64,000 bases of DNA from Weeksellaceae bacterium (GTDB taxonomy: Bacteria; Bacteroidota; Bacteroidia; Flavobacteriales; Weeksellaceae), in assembly GCA_019459455.1 (NCBI GenBank), contig JAIBEX010000009.1, forward strand, positions 600,071 to 664,070, written 5' to 3'. The translations under genes and the position numbers were made by a program. The notes beneath the pieces were generated by a model, which did no database searches, was not told the DNA's origin, and saw only the letters and a list, made by a program, of their open reading frames with translations. Of this stretch, positions 9,191 to 18,700 are shown in pieces. Numbering within the stretch: the first letter of the stretch is position 1; each line of letters opens with the position of its first letter.

Positions 9191-9259
9191 ATTCCCTTCT
9201 TTTCTGTGTGTTTTCTTTCAGGTTTTCCCCATTTTTATAATTTTAAAAACACACAAAAT

Positions 9260-10540
9260 ATGTCTTATTTATTTACATCCGAATCTGTTTCTGAAGGGCA
9301 TCCGGACAAGATCGCCGATCAAATTTCCGATGCACTGATCGATAACTTCCTTGCTTATGACAAAAAATCAAAAGTTGCCTGTGAAACTCTGGTAACTACA
9401 GGGCAGGTGGTGCTTGCCGGTGAGGTGAAATCGGAAGCTTATCTGGATGTTCAGACCATTGCCAGAGAGGTGATTAACGAAATAGGTTACACCAAAGGCG
9501 AATATATGTTCAACGGTGATTCGTGCGGTGTAATATCTGCAATCCATGAGCAGTCTCCGGACATCAACCAGGGTGTAGACCGAATCACAGATGATGCTGA
9601 TTTTGAAACGAAAGCAAACGCGCAGGGAGCAGGAGACCAGGGAATGATGTTTGGTTATGCAACCAACGAAACCGAAAACTTCATGCCGCTTGCTTTGGAT
9701 CTTGCCCATTCCATTTTGCAGGAACTGTCCGTATTAAGAAGGGAAAATGTGGCAATCCAATACCTTAGGCCGGACGCGAAATCCCAGGTAACCATCGAGT
9801 ATTCGGATGACCACAAGCCGGTAAGGATTGACAGTATTGTAGTTTCCACACAGCATGACGAGTTTGGAAGTGATGAAGCAATGCTGGCGAGAATCCGCAA
9901 AGATATTGTAGATATCCTCATTCCCAAAGTGAAATCTAAGCAGAAGACGGCTATACAGGATCTTTTTAATGACCAGATCAAATACCACATTAACCCCACA
10001 GGCAAATTCGTGATCGGTGGTCCTCACGGGGATACAGGACTGACCGGAAGAAAAATCATTGTGGATACTTACGGCGGAAAAGGTGCGCATGGAGGCGGAG
10101 CGTTTTCGGGCAAAGATCCTTCAAAGGTCGACCGGAGCGCGGCCTATGCAACAAGGCATATTGCAAAGAACCTTGTAGCGGCTGGAGTTGCCGATGAAAT
10201 TCTGGTTCAGGTTTCCTATGCAATAGGTGTGGCAGAACCTTGTGGTCTGTATATTAATACCTACGGAACTTCCAAAGTAAATCTGCAGGACGGAGAAATT
10301 GCTGAAAAGGTAAGGAAACTTTTCGATTTAAGACCGTTTGCCATTGAACAGAACCTCAAACTGAGGAATCCAATCTACCAGGAAACTGCGTCCTACGGAC
10401 ATATGGGGAGAGCACATTATACCGGAAGTAAAACCTTCAATAAAGGAAGACAGAATGAGCTGACCATCACTGACCTGGAATTCTTCACGTGGGAGAAACT
10501 GGACCGTGTGGATGATATTAAGACTGAATTCGGAATCTAG
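9260..10540 (+). CDS. metK: S-adenosylmethionine synthetase
   Basis: Makes S-adenosylmethionine from methionine and ATP. The protein begins [20 protein letters not shown], the invariant MetK N-terminus, and contains [17 protein letters not shown] (methionine and phosphate binding) and [20 protein letters not shown] longer in-frame start (GTG at 9206) would add 18 residues without family counterpart and would lie inside the structured leader, so the ATG at 9260 is used. The gene has its own promoter, a riboswitch-like leader and a strong terminator, so it appears monocistronic. Confidence 0.97.
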   Translation: MSYLFTSESVSEGHPDKIADQISDALIDNFLAYDKKSKVACETLVTTGQVVLAGEVKSEAYLDVQTIAREVINEIGYTKGEYMFNGDSCGVISAIHEQSPDINQGVDRITDDADFETKANAQGAGDQGMMFGYATNETENFMPLALDLAHSILQELSVLRRENVAIQYLRPDAKSQVTIEYSDDHKPVRIDSIVVSTQHDEFGSDEAMLARIRKDIVDILIPKVKSKQKTAIQDLFNDQIKYHINPTGKFVIGGPHGDTGLTGRKIIVDTYGGKGAHGGGAFSGKDPSKVDRSAAYATRHIAKNLVAAGVADEILVQVSYAIGVAEPCGLYINTYGTSKVNLQDGEIAEKVRKLFDLRPFAIEQNLKLRNPIYQETASYGHMGRAHYTGSKTFNKGRQNELTITDLEFFTWEKLDRVDDIKTEFGI

Positions 10541-10562
10541 AATTTTTTCATATTATTAATAT

Positions 10563-10597
10563 AACTGCTTCACAATTAAATGAAGCAGTTTTTATTT
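10563..10597 (+). terminator. metK terminator
   Basis: A perfect 10-bp stem, AACTGCTTCA (10563-10572) with TGAAGCAGTT (10581-10590), an 8-base loop, then TTTATTT. It begins 22 bases after the metK stop. Confidence 0.85.
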
Positions 10598-10626
10598 AAC
10601 TTTACGACTCATACATAATCTATAAA

Positions 10627-11115
10627 ATGAAATTGAATATATTTTACTTCCTCATTTTCCTGTTGTTCTTCGGGAACTTATCCAAAGCACAGTTTACAGT
10701 ACATAAACTCGTTCATGCCGGATATGTATATCAGAACGGAAGTTTTGGAGAAGTGGGTGGGAGGCTCCTTTTTCTTGAGAATGATGATCTGATCTTCAGG
10801 GCGGGAGCGGCTGCGTTACTCGGATCAGCCAACGGGAAATTTGCCGTATTGCCTAAGGTGCAGGGAGATATCCTCATTAATTTTGAGAGAAATGTAGATT
10901 TGTATCATTCGTATTACTTTTTGGGAGGGGCGGAAATTACCACCAAATATATTGCTCCCAAAATTGGCGTTACGCTCTTTGGTCTTATAGATTTAACAGG
11001 TGGCTATGCTTTTCCTCTGGATAAAAAGGGATTGAACGGAAAGGAGATGAAGGGCCTGAATGTAAATTTTACGGTAAATGTCCCTACCGTACTGATCCAT
11101 GATCTTTTGAACTGA
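10627..11115 (+). CDS. Small secreted or outer-membrane protein, function unknown
   Basis: A 162-residue protein with a clear signal peptide (hydrophobic residues about 5-18, cleavage likely after SKA, mature start QF). The mature part alternates polar and hydrophobic residues and is rich in Gly and aromatic residues (GGRLLFL, YYFLGGAEITTKY), suggesting a small beta-barrel or beta-sandwich. No family was recognised. It stands alone between the metK terminator and the ECF sigma gene. Confidence 0.7.
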   Translation: MKLNIFYFLIFLLFFGNLSKAQFTVHKLVHAGYVYQNGSFGEVGGRLLFLENDDLIFRAGAAALLGSANGKFAVLPKVQGDILINFERNVDLYHSYYFLGGAEITTKYIAPKIGVTLFGLIDLTGGYAFPLDKKGLNGKEMKGLNVNFTVNVPTVLIHDLLN

Positions 11116-11291
11116 TTATTATTAAATGATATGATCTTTTTGAGTAAATTTGGCACAGTATTGAAATTATAATTATATTTACCACATAATATTTAAGCTT
11201 ATAGATAAAACTTTTACTTCTTTATAATCAACAAAAATGTACAGCTCTTTAGTGATAAAGGGTTGGAATTAATAATATTGAAGTAAAAATT

Positions 11292-11882
11292 ATGAAATCT
11301 ACGTCTGACAGCTTACTTATTTCCCTATACCAGGCGGGCGACGAAAAATCACTTGCCAGTCTTATCGAAAGACATCAAAAGGAACTGTATACCTTTATTT
11401 TCTATAAAGTAATGGATGCAGACCTTGCAAACGATATCTTCCAGGATGCCTTTATGAAAATCATCGTTACCCTCAAAGAAAGAAAGTACAATGAGGAGGG
11501 GAAATTCATATTGTGGGCAAAACGTATTTCGCACAACCTTATCATTGACCATTACCGCCTCAAGGCTAAACACATGAAGGTATCCGAAACTTCGTATGAT
11601 AACGAGGAATTTTCCATCTTCGACCTTATCCGGGAGCAGGAAGAGAATATTGAAGACCGGCTGGTAAGCCAACAGATTCACAGTGACCTGTTTAAAATGA
11701 TTGCATTCCTTCCGGAGAACCAAAGGGAGGTCATTAAACTGCGGTTCTTTGACGGGCTTAGCTTTAAAGAAATCGCGGAACAAACCGATACCAGCATCAA
11801 TACTACCCTGGGCAGGGTCCGTTATGCGCTGATCAATTTGCGGAAAATAATGGCGGAAAACCGGATAATTCTGACCAGATAA
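11292..11882 (+). CDS. ECF RNA polymerase sigma factor
   Basis: A 196-residue sigma-70 family protein of ECF size. Region 2 is visible (DANDIFQDAFMKI and WAKRISHNLIIDHYR), and region 4 ends in LPENQREVIKLRFFDGLSFKEIAEQTDTSINTTLGRVRYAL with the expected helix-turn-helix. No FecR-type anti-sigma gene follows. Instead there is a very small ORF (11930-12064) that may be its partner. The 176 bases upstream contain a TAAATTTG at 11145-11152 but no well-spaced upstream element, so the promoter is uncertain. Confidence 0.92.
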   Translation: MKSTSDSLLISLYQAGDEKSLASLIERHQKELYTFIFYKVMDADLANDIFQDAFMKIIVTLKERKYNEEGKFILWAKRISHNLIIDHYRLKAKHMKVSETSYDNEEFSIFDLIREQEENIEDRLVSQQIHSDLFKMIAFLPENQREVIKLRFFDGLSFKEIAEQTDTSINTTLGRVRYALINLRKIMAENRIILTR

Positions 11883-11929
11883 CAATATTTTGAAATAACT
11901 GCCGTTTTTAGTGAAAATACCTTTCGCCT

Positions 11930-12064
11930 ATGAAAAAAATTGACACTTTAAACCAAAAACTATTGAAACCTAGAAGACAGACCATCAGTTTCCTCATGAG
12001 TTATTCCAGCAGCATTGATGTTTTGAAAACGAAGAGTACAACACTGATTGTTCACAAGAACTGA
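11930..12064 (+). CDS. 44-residue ORF downstream of the ECF sigma factor
   Basis: ATG at 11930, TGA at 12062-12064, reading MKKIDTLNQKLLKPRRQTIS and on through FLMSYSSSIDVLKTKS. It is basic at the front with a short amphipathic helix (TISFLMSYSSSIDVL). It starts 48 bases after the sigma factor stop and ends 26 bases before the next ATG, so it fills the gap exactly. My recollection is that flavobacterial ECF genes often carry a similar tiny gene with a (T)I(N/S)FLL(N/S)YS core, but this was not checked by search. It is too short to be found by standard ORF cut-offs. Confidence 0.55.
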   Translation: MKKIDTLNQKLLKPRRQTISFLMSYSSSIDVLKTKSTTLIVHKN

Positions 12065-12089
12065 TCTTAAATTCTTAAATTTGTGCTGT

Positions 12090-12785
12090 ATGAAAATTCA
12101 GCACATTTTTTTTGATCTTGACAACACACTCTGGGATCACCGGAGGAATGCATATCTGACCCTTAAGGACATTTACAAACGGGAAAACGTATCCGAAAAA
12201 TACAGCATTGGCTTCGAGGAATTCCATAAGGAATATTTCACCCTTAACGAAAGGCTTTGGGCCCAGATCAGAGACGGGGAAATTGACAAAGAACATCTGA
12301 GAAAGCACCGCTTTTACGATTCCTTCCTTTTTTTCGGTATCGATGATTTTGAACTCGCCCAGGTTTTTGAACATAATTTTCTGGATGAGATCCTGAACTA
12401 CAACGATTTGGTGGAGGGCTCCTTTGAAATACTGGAATATCTTTCCGGGAAAGGATATCAGTTGCACATTTTATCAAACGGATTCGAGGAAGTTACGTAC
12501 AGAAAATGTGAACTTTCAGGCATTCAGAATTACTTTACAACCATTACCAGCGCAGATGAAATCGATATACGTAAACCCCATCCGGAGGTTTTTGAATACG
12601 CGCTTAAGAAAGCAGGTGCCAAGAAAGAAGAGTCGGTGATGGTGGGTGATGACTGGATTGCTGATGTGGAAGGGGGCAAATCATTTGGACTGGCCGTTGT
12701 GTTTTTTGATGTCTTCAACGACAACTATGAAGCGGAGGGGGTGAAGGTCATTAAAAAGCTTACGGACCTAACAGAAATACTTTAA
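12090..12785 (+). CDS. HAD-superfamily hydrolase, YjjG-type nucleotidase
   Basis: A 231-residue HAD phosphatase beginning MKIQHIFFDLDNTLWDH, which contains the nucleophile motif DLDNT. Motif II is LHILSNGF, and motifs III and IV are visible as KPHPEVFEYAL and MVGDDWIADVEGG. The family is YjjG/YfnB, which hydrolyse pyrimidine nucleotides including non-canonical ones. An upstream in-frame start at 12048 would overlap the 44-residue ORF and is not supported by the family N-terminus. Confidence 0.9.
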   Translation: MKIQHIFFDLDNTLWDHRRNAYLTLKDIYKRENVSEKYSIGFEEFHKEYFTLNERLWAQIRDGEIDKEHLRKHRFYDSFLFFGIDDFELAQVFEHNFLDEILNYNDLVEGSFEILEYLSGKGYQLHILSNGFEEVTYRKCELSGIQNYFTTITSADEIDIRKPHPEVFEYALKKAGAKKEESVMVGDDWIADVEGGKSFGLAVVFFDVFNDNYEAEGVKVIKKLTDLTEIL

Positions 12786-12801
12786 CTGAATGCCGGAACA
12801 A

Positions 12802-12836
12802 AGAAACCCTCTCAACTGAAAGGGTTTCTGTTTTTT
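12802..12836 (+). terminator. Terminator after the HAD hydrolase gene
   Basis: A 9-bp perfect stem, AGAAACCCT (12802-12810) with AGGGTTTCT (12821-12829), followed by G and six T. It lies between convergent genes; the T-run is on the plus-strand side only. Confidence 0.85.
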
Positions 12837-12850
12837 AGGAAGTTATAGCA

Positions 12851-13225
12851 TCAATTGGATTCCAATTCCACCTCGTAGGATTTTTTTGCATACTTGGTCA
12901 ATGACCCGGTTGCGGCATCAACTCCGACTCCAATTACGCCACCAATAAGGATATTGCCTAACGTAACGGCATTAAATTTCTTTTCTAAGGCTACGCTTTG
13001 ATCTTTGTAACCATCCAGTTTAAAGTCTGCGGTAGATTTACTTAGGCTTCTCTGAACGGCAACCGTACACGGCGTCACGCATTTCTCCACATTCTTCACA
13101 TAAACCTTAGCACCCGGCGGGCTTGACGTGAACGTAAGGTCATCCTTAGTTCCGGTAATGATACTGGCGCAGGAACTCATAGAAAGAGTTACGACGGCTA
13201 AAACAGGAAGAATTCTTGTTTTCAT
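12851..13225 (-). CDS. PEGA-like lipoprotein
   Basis: A 124-residue lipoprotein precursor. The signal peptide ends in LSMSSC (lipidated Cys about residue 19). The mature part starts with a PEGA-type segment (LTFTSSPPGAKVYVKN) with two further cysteines in KCVTPCTV that could form a disulfide, and ends with a Gly-rich hydrophobic stretch (ILIGGVIGVGVDAATG) that may associate with the membrane. Small lipoproteins of this shape are common, and the function is unknown. Confidence 0.75.
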   Translation of the reverse strand: MKTRILPVLAVVTLSMSSCASIITGTKDDLTFTSSPPGAKVYVKNVEKCVTPCTVAVQRSLSKSTADFKLDGYKDQSVALEKKFNAVTLGNILIGGVIGVGVDAATGSLTKYAKKSYEVELESN

Positions 13226-13328
13226 AAATAAAGTTATTTTTTTTAGTGTTTTTTCAAGTGGAATTGCGTTCAGATACTTTGCAGGTGTTAGACTCCATTT
13301 CTTTTTATGAACGACAGGCAGCGTAATA

Positions 13329-14297
13329 TTACATACCCAGGCTCTGTCTGGTCCTTTTCAGAGTTTCAGCTGCTACTTTTCTTGTTTTCTGTGCGCCTTC
13401 CTGCAGTTTTTCTTCGAGTTCGGGAAGGTTGTTCATATAATAAGTGAACAGTTCCCGTTCTTTTGAAAACTTTGTAAGGATTAAACTCAGGAGTTCGTTT
13501 TTCGCATGGCCGTAACCAAAGTTCCCTGCCAGGTATTTCGCTCTTAAAACCTCGGTTTCCGCAGGGCTGGCAATCAGTTCAAAAAGTGCGAAAACCTTGT
13601 CCGTTGAAGGGTTCTTTGGCTCTTCAAGTGTTTTGGAATCGGTTTCAATTCCCATGACCTGCTTTTTGAGTTCCTTTTCGGGAAGAAAAATGTTGATGAT
13701 GTTGCCCCGGGATTTGGACATTTTATGTCCATCCGTTCCGGGAACATATTTCGTGTCTTCCTGCAGTTCAGCCTGCGGGAGCACAAAGACCTCACCCATC
13801 TGATGGTTGAACCGGGCGCCCATATCTCTTGCCATTTCCAGGTGCTGAAGCTGGTCTTTACCAACAGGAACCACCTCTGCATCGTACATTAAAATATCTG
13901 CGGCCATGAGAACGGGATAAGTGAAAAGTCCTGCATTTACATCGTCCAGACGGTCGGCTTTGTCTTTAAAAGAGTGCGCCAAAGTCAGTCTTTGGTATGG
14001 ATAAAAACAGGAGAGATACCAGGAGAGTTCACAAACTTCGGGGATATCACTCTGTCTGTAAAAGAAGGTCTTATGTGTATCCAGACCGCAGGCGAGCCAG
14101 GCTGCCGCGATTTCGTAGGTATTTTGTCTGAGCTCTGCAGCATCCTTGATTTGGGTCAGGGAGTGCATGTTGGCAATAAACAGAAAGGATTCGTTTTCCG
14201 GTTTTTTGGACAGTTCGATTGCTGGAATAATCGCTCCCAGCAGATTTCCGAGGTGGGGTGTACCTGTGGCCTGAATTCCAGTGAGGATTCTTGACAT
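13329..14297 (-). CDS. trpS: Tryptophan-tRNA ligase
   Basis: A 322-residue class I aminoacyl-tRNA synthetase. It opens with MSRILTGIQATGTPHLGNLL, where the HIGH-type motif is HLGN, and carries KMSKS in the DGHKMSKSRGN segment. Its length is normal for bacterial TrpRS. It charges tRNA-Trp. It is the most downstream of a run of minus-strand housekeeping genes, 105 bases from lspA. Confidence 0.96.
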   Translation of the reverse strand: MSRILTGIQATGTPHLGNLLGAIIPAIELSKKPENESFLFIANMHSLTQIKDAAELRQNTYEIAAAWLACGLDTHKTFFYRQSDIPEVCELSWYLSCFYPYQRLTLAHSFKDKADRLDDVNAGLFTYPVLMAADILMYDAEVVPVGKDQLQHLEMARDMGARFNHQMGEVFVLPQAELQEDTKYVPGTDGHKMSKSRGNIINIFLPEKELKKQVMGIETDSKTLEEPKNPSTDKVFALFELIASPAETEVLRAKYLAGNFGYGHAKNELLSLILTKFSKERELFTYYMNNLPELEEKLQEGAQKTRKVAAETLKRTRQSLGM

Positions 14298-14402
14298 TTT
14301 AGTATATGATTTTTGGATGAAAACGGGTCCTAAAAACCCGGCAAAAATAGATATTAAAAAACTTCAGTCAAAGAGCTGAACGATTGAATCTGAAACTTAT
14401 CT

Positions 14403-15041
14403 TTAAAAATCCAGACCGTGCGGGAAGGCTTTCTTCCTGAAAATCAGGAGAAGCACAGCGCCCACCGTGATAGCGGAGTCGGCCACATTAAAGATGTATT
14501 TAAAGAATTCAACGTGTTTGCCGCCTATGAGGGGCCAGTTTTCAGGCACATGCCAGTCTACGAGCGGGAAATGGAGCATATCCACCACGCAGCCCTTCAT
14601 AAAGGTTGAGTAGCCGTTTCCGAACTCGGTGATTTTTGAAATACCACCATAATCAATCCAGCGTTCGATGCCTTCGTCGAATACGGTTCCGCTGTCGAAA
14701 ATCATTCCGTAGAACATCCCGTCAATCAGGTTTCCAATTGCTCCCGCAAAAATCATCGACATTGGGATCAGAAGATAGTTGGAAACACCCTGTTTCAGCC
14801 ACTTATTGAAAAGGTAAACCATACCGCCAATCAGGAAGATCCGTATGAGCACCAGCAGATATTTGCCCAACAGGCCGCCAAAATGAAAGCCGTATGCCAT
14901 TCCGGGATTTTCAACAAAGGTGAGCTTGAAACCGGGTAATACATCAACGCTTTCTCCAAGGTGAAAGGTGGTTTTTATATAAAATTTTGATACCTGGTCG
15001 ATTAAAAGAATAATGAATGTGATGAGGGCAATCTTCTTCAT
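14403..15041 (-). CDS. lspA: Lipoprotein signal peptidase
   Basis: A 212-residue aspartic membrane peptidase that cleaves prolipoproteins after lipid attachment. Conserved features are LIDQVSKFYIK near the N-terminus, VENPGMAYGF, GNLIDG (first catalytic Asp) and FNVADSAITVG (second catalytic Asp). It is longer than the roughly 165 residues of enterobacterial LspA because of an insert between the two Asp motifs, which is usual in Bacteroidetes. Its stop touches the DUF2683 start region, so the two genes are probably co-expressed. Confidence 0.95.
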   Translation of the reverse strand: MKKIALITFIILLIDQVSKFYIKTTFHLGESVDVLPGFKLTFVENPGMAYGFHFGGLLGKYLLVLIRIFLIGGMVYLFNKWLKQGVSNYLLIPMSMIFAGAIGNLIDGMFYGMIFDSGTVFDEGIERWIDYGGISKITEFGNGYSTFMKGCVVDMLHFPLVDWHVPENWPLIGGKHVEFFKYIFNVADSAITVGAVLLLIFRKKAFPHGLDF

Positions 15042-15241
15042 TACTCGTCGTTCTTCGGTTTGTCTTTAAAACTCCTTTCAGGCTTTACGGTTCTTTTTGT
15101 CACCGGTTTGGATTCAAATTTGGAACTCGGTTTAAGGGTCCGGTTATGAAATTTTTCATATTTAATCCCCATTTCCTTCATTACACTCTTCAGCGCGTTT
15201 AGTTCCATCTGGTTTTTTGGGTGAACGATCAGTGCTTCCAT
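15041..15241 (-). CDS. DUF2683-like small protein
   Basis: A 66-residue protein starting MEALIVHPKNQMELNALKSV, which matches the small DUF2683 family seen in Bacteroidetes. The first half looks structured (a beta strand then a helix with MKEMGIKYEKF) and the second half is very rich in Lys, Arg, Ser and Pro and is probably disordered. Its final base overlaps the first base of lspA. Function unknown; antitoxin-like roles have been suggested for the family, but no toxin gene is adjacent here. Confidence 0.75.
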   Translation of the reverse strand: MEALIVHPKNQMELNALKSVMKEMGIKYEKFHNRTLKPSSKFESKPVTKRTVKPERSFKDKPKNDE

Positions 15242-15264
15242 CTTTTAATTTTGTAAATGTAAAA

Positions 15265-15335
15265 TGTACAAAGTACAATGTATCCTTCTCAAAATACACG
15301 GCACTTTGTACATCCTACTTTGTACGCTGTACAGT
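15265..15335. repeat. Inverted and direct copies of ACTTTGTAC
   Basis: TGTACAAAGT at 15265-15274 is the exact reverse complement of ACTTTGTACA at 15303-15312, and ACTTTGTAC recurs at 15317-15325, followed by GCTGTACAG. The cluster fills the 95 bases between the DksA-like gene and the DUF2683 gene. It could fold into a hairpin in the mRNA or be a dispersed intergenic repeat. Confidence 0.6.
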
Positions 15336-15336
15336 T

Positions 15337-15717
15337 TTATCGTTGTAAATTCTTTGCTTCAATGCTCAGTGTTGCGTGAGGAACGGCTCTTAAACGGTCT
15401 TTACCGATCAGTTTTCCTGTAACCCTGCAGATTCCATAGGTCTTGTTCTCGATCCGAATCAGTGCGTTTTTCAGGTCGCGGACAAATTTCTCCTGCCTTC
15501 CTGCCAAAATTGCATTCTGCTCCTTGCTCAGCGTTTCTGCCCCTTCCTCAAATGCCTTGAAGGTGGGCGACGTATCATCGGTACCGTTATTCTGGTCGTT
15601 AATGAAACTTTCGCGGATCAGCATTAAATCTCTTTCTGCTTTTTCTATTTTTTGTTGGATAAGTTCTTTGAACTCTACCAAATCGTTGTCACTGTAGCGT
15701 TGTCTTTCTTCTGCCAT
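15337..15717 (-). CDS. TraR/DksA-family protein with degenerate zinc finger
   Basis: A 126-residue DksA-like protein with an N-terminal helical coiled-coil region (FKELIQQKIEKAERDLMLI) and a C-terminal zinc-finger fold segment GICRVTGKLIGKDRLRAVPHAT. Only one of the four zinc cysteines of classical DksA remains; Thr, and probably His, occupy other positions, as is often seen in flavobacterial members. A role at RNA polymerase is likely from the family. It lies between ileS and the DUF2683/lspA pair on the same strand. Confidence 0.88.
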   Translation of the reverse strand: MAEERQRYSDNDLVEFKELIQQKIEKAERDLMLIRESFINDQNNGTDDTSPTFKAFEEGAETLSKEQNAILAGRQEKFVRDLKNALIRIENKTYGICRVTGKLIGKDRLRAVPHATLSIEAKNLQR

Positions 15718-15799
15718 AACTTTTTTCTTTGAGGTCGTTTGTTTACTTAAAATTTTTCAATTCCGGAACCTTCCGGTCTGTTCAAAAATTTCAAATGCA

Positions 15800-18700
15800 T
15801 CAAACCCTGTTTACTAATACATTAAACTTTAAATCATCGATCTCAATTACATCAAAAACCGAAAGTGAATTTACAATTTCTATTTTATCTGACAATACTT
15901 CTTCCGAAATATATGCACTATTGTTGATAAGTTCAGTTTCAAACGGAGAATTTCCTTCCAACTGAATTGAAATTCTGTCCGTTAAGTCAAAATTCTTGTC
16001 TTTCCTGAGGCTCTGTATTCTGTTAATGAATTCTCTGGCGATTCCCTCTGATTTAAGTTCATCGGTAAGAGTTAAGTCCAAAGCCACTGTCATTTTGCCT
16101 TCGTTTGCTATTGCCCAACCTGGAAGATCTTTTGTGATAATTTCCACATCTTCAATATTAATTTCATGATTTTCAATTTCAATGAATTCTGTCGCCTCAA
16201 ATCTAAAAATTTCATCATTAGTTAATAATGCCAATTTATTTTTAACCAAATTCATGTCTTTACCCAGTTTAGCACCTAGTTTTTTAAAATTAGGAACAAC
16301 AGATTTTTCAATCATGTGGTTAGCTAAATTGACCTCTAATATTTCTAACTCCTTAACATTTACTTCTTGTTTAATTAAATCTGCCATTGCGATAATTTTA
16401 TCGCCTAATTTATCATCCATTACTGGAATACGAACTACTTGTAATGGCTGTCTAACTTTAATATTATGTTTTTTACGTATTGAAAAAACCATCGAAGTAA
16501 TCTGTTGGGCCAGATGTGTTTTCTCTACCAAATCCTGATCAATTAGGATTTCATCGGCCAGCGGGAAATCGGTTAAGTGAACAGATTCTGCAGAATTTTT
16601 TCCTGTAATATTGTTCAGGTCCTGGAAAAGCTGATCCATAAAGAACGGTGCAATTGGTGCTGAAATTTTAGCAACAGTTTCCAGACAGGTATATAAGGTC
16701 TGGTAAGCCGAAATTTTGTCCTCAGAATAATCTCCCTTCCAGAAACGTCTTCTGCAAAGTCTTACGTACCAATTACTTAAATTATCATTTACGAAATTAT
16801 TGATTGCTCTGGCCACTTTCGTAGGTTCGTAATCGTTGTAAAATTCGGTGACTTCTTTTACCAGAAGATTTAATTCAGACAAAATCCATCGGTCAATTTC
16901 GGGACGGTTTTCGATGTCTTTTTCCGAATAAACAAAGCGATCCACATTCGCATAGAGTGCAAAGAAGGAGTATGTGTTGTACAGAGTTCCAAAGAATTTC
17001 CGGCGCACTTCATCAATACCCTCCACATCAAATTTAAGGTTTTCCCAAGGGTTCGCGTTGGCGATCATATACCAGCGTGTCGCATCGGGGCCGTATTTTT
17101 TAAGCGTTTCAAACGGATCCACGGCATTTCCGAGACGTTTGGACATTTTCTGTCCGTTTTTGTCCAGAACCAAACCGTTCGACATTACATTTTTGTAGGC
17201 CACTGAATTAAATACTGCTGTACCAATCGCATGAAGGGTATAGAACCACCCTCTGGTTTGGTCAACACCCTCTGCTATGAAATCAGCCGGGAAGGCCTTT
17301 CTTCCGTCAATCAGTTCCTTATTCTCAAAAGGATAATGCAGCTGTGCATAAGGCATGGACCCGGAATCGAACCACACGTCGATGAGGTCGGCTTCTCGTT
17401 TCATCGCTTTTCCAGAATCGGAGACAAGTATTATTTCATCCACGATATTCTTATGCAAATCAATTTTCGCATAATTTTCTTCGGTCATGTTCCCGGTTTC
17501 AAAACCTTCGAAAGGATTTTTTGACATGAGCCCGGCTGCGATGGATTTTTGAATTTCAGTCATCAACTCTTCAACAGAACCAATTATGATTTCCTCTTTC
17601 AAGTCATCGCTTCTCCAGATCGGCAACGGGATTCCCCAATATCTTGAACGGGAAAGGTTCCAGTCGTTTACATTTTCGAGCCAGTTAGCGAACCGGCCGT
17701 CACCGGTAGATTTCGGTTTCCAGTTTATGGTTTCGTTCAGTTCGACCAAACGGTTTTTCACGGCGGTCATTTTTACGAACCAGGAATCCAGCGGGTAGTA
17801 CAGAACAGGTTTGTCCGTTCTCCAGCAATGCGGATAGGAGTGAACGTATTTTTCTACCTTAAAGGCTTTGTTTTCGGTTTTTAAGAGGATGGCGAGGTCC
17901 ACATCCCAGGATTTCTCCGGAGCAGTACCCTCATCATAATATTCGTTCTTGATGTATTTTCCTGCAAAAAGTTCGGGGGTGTTTCCACCTGCAATAAATT
18001 TCCCCTGAAGGTCAACCAAAGGAACGAGGTTGTCGTTCTCATCTTTTACCAGCATCGGTGAAATGCCGTTTTCTTTAGCCACACGCGCATCATCCGCTCC
18101 GAAAGTAGGTGCAATGTGCACGATTCCGGTTCCGTCTTCGGTGGTAACGAAATCCCCGATAATTACTTTGAACGCATTTTTGGGGTCTTCTGCCGGTAAA
18201 AACCAAGGAATTAACTGCTCATATTCAGTTCCTGCTAAATCAGACCCGGTAAATTCCGCAAGAATTTGATAGGGAATAATTTTGCTGTCCGAAGTATAAT
18301 TAGCAAAATCTTCGGCAGTTCCTTCCGCATATTTTTTTCCGAAGTTTTTCTGCAGAAGAACGCTGGCCAAGATGATGTTTATTGGCTCGTAGGTATATTG
18401 ATTAAAAGTTTTTACTAAAACATACTCAATGTCCCGGCCTACCGCAAGTGCAGTGTTGGAGGGTAAAGTCCAGGGAGTGGTCGTCCACGCAAGAATATGG
18501 ATTGGGTGCTGTCTTTCTTTGTCAAATTCCGCCCAATGCAATGCACCACCACAAGTATTTTCAGCAATATCGCAACTTTTAATGTCTGAATTTTCAGAAG
18601 AAGTATTCTGTATTTTTGCAGTAAGTTTTTCAGATAAATTTTTCACCATAAACTGTGCTACAACAGTCGTATCCGAAACATCGCGGTACGTTCCGGGCTG

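Noticed and set aside
9131..9200. SAM-I (S-box) riboswitch
   Set aside because: The GAGGGA segment and the pairing between GCAACC and GGTGCTA arms are missing; the SAM-II layout fits better.
9206..9259. Longer MetK start (GTG at 9206)
   Set aside because: It adds 18 residues without family counterpart and lies in the structured leader; MSYLFTSES at 9260 is the canonical start.
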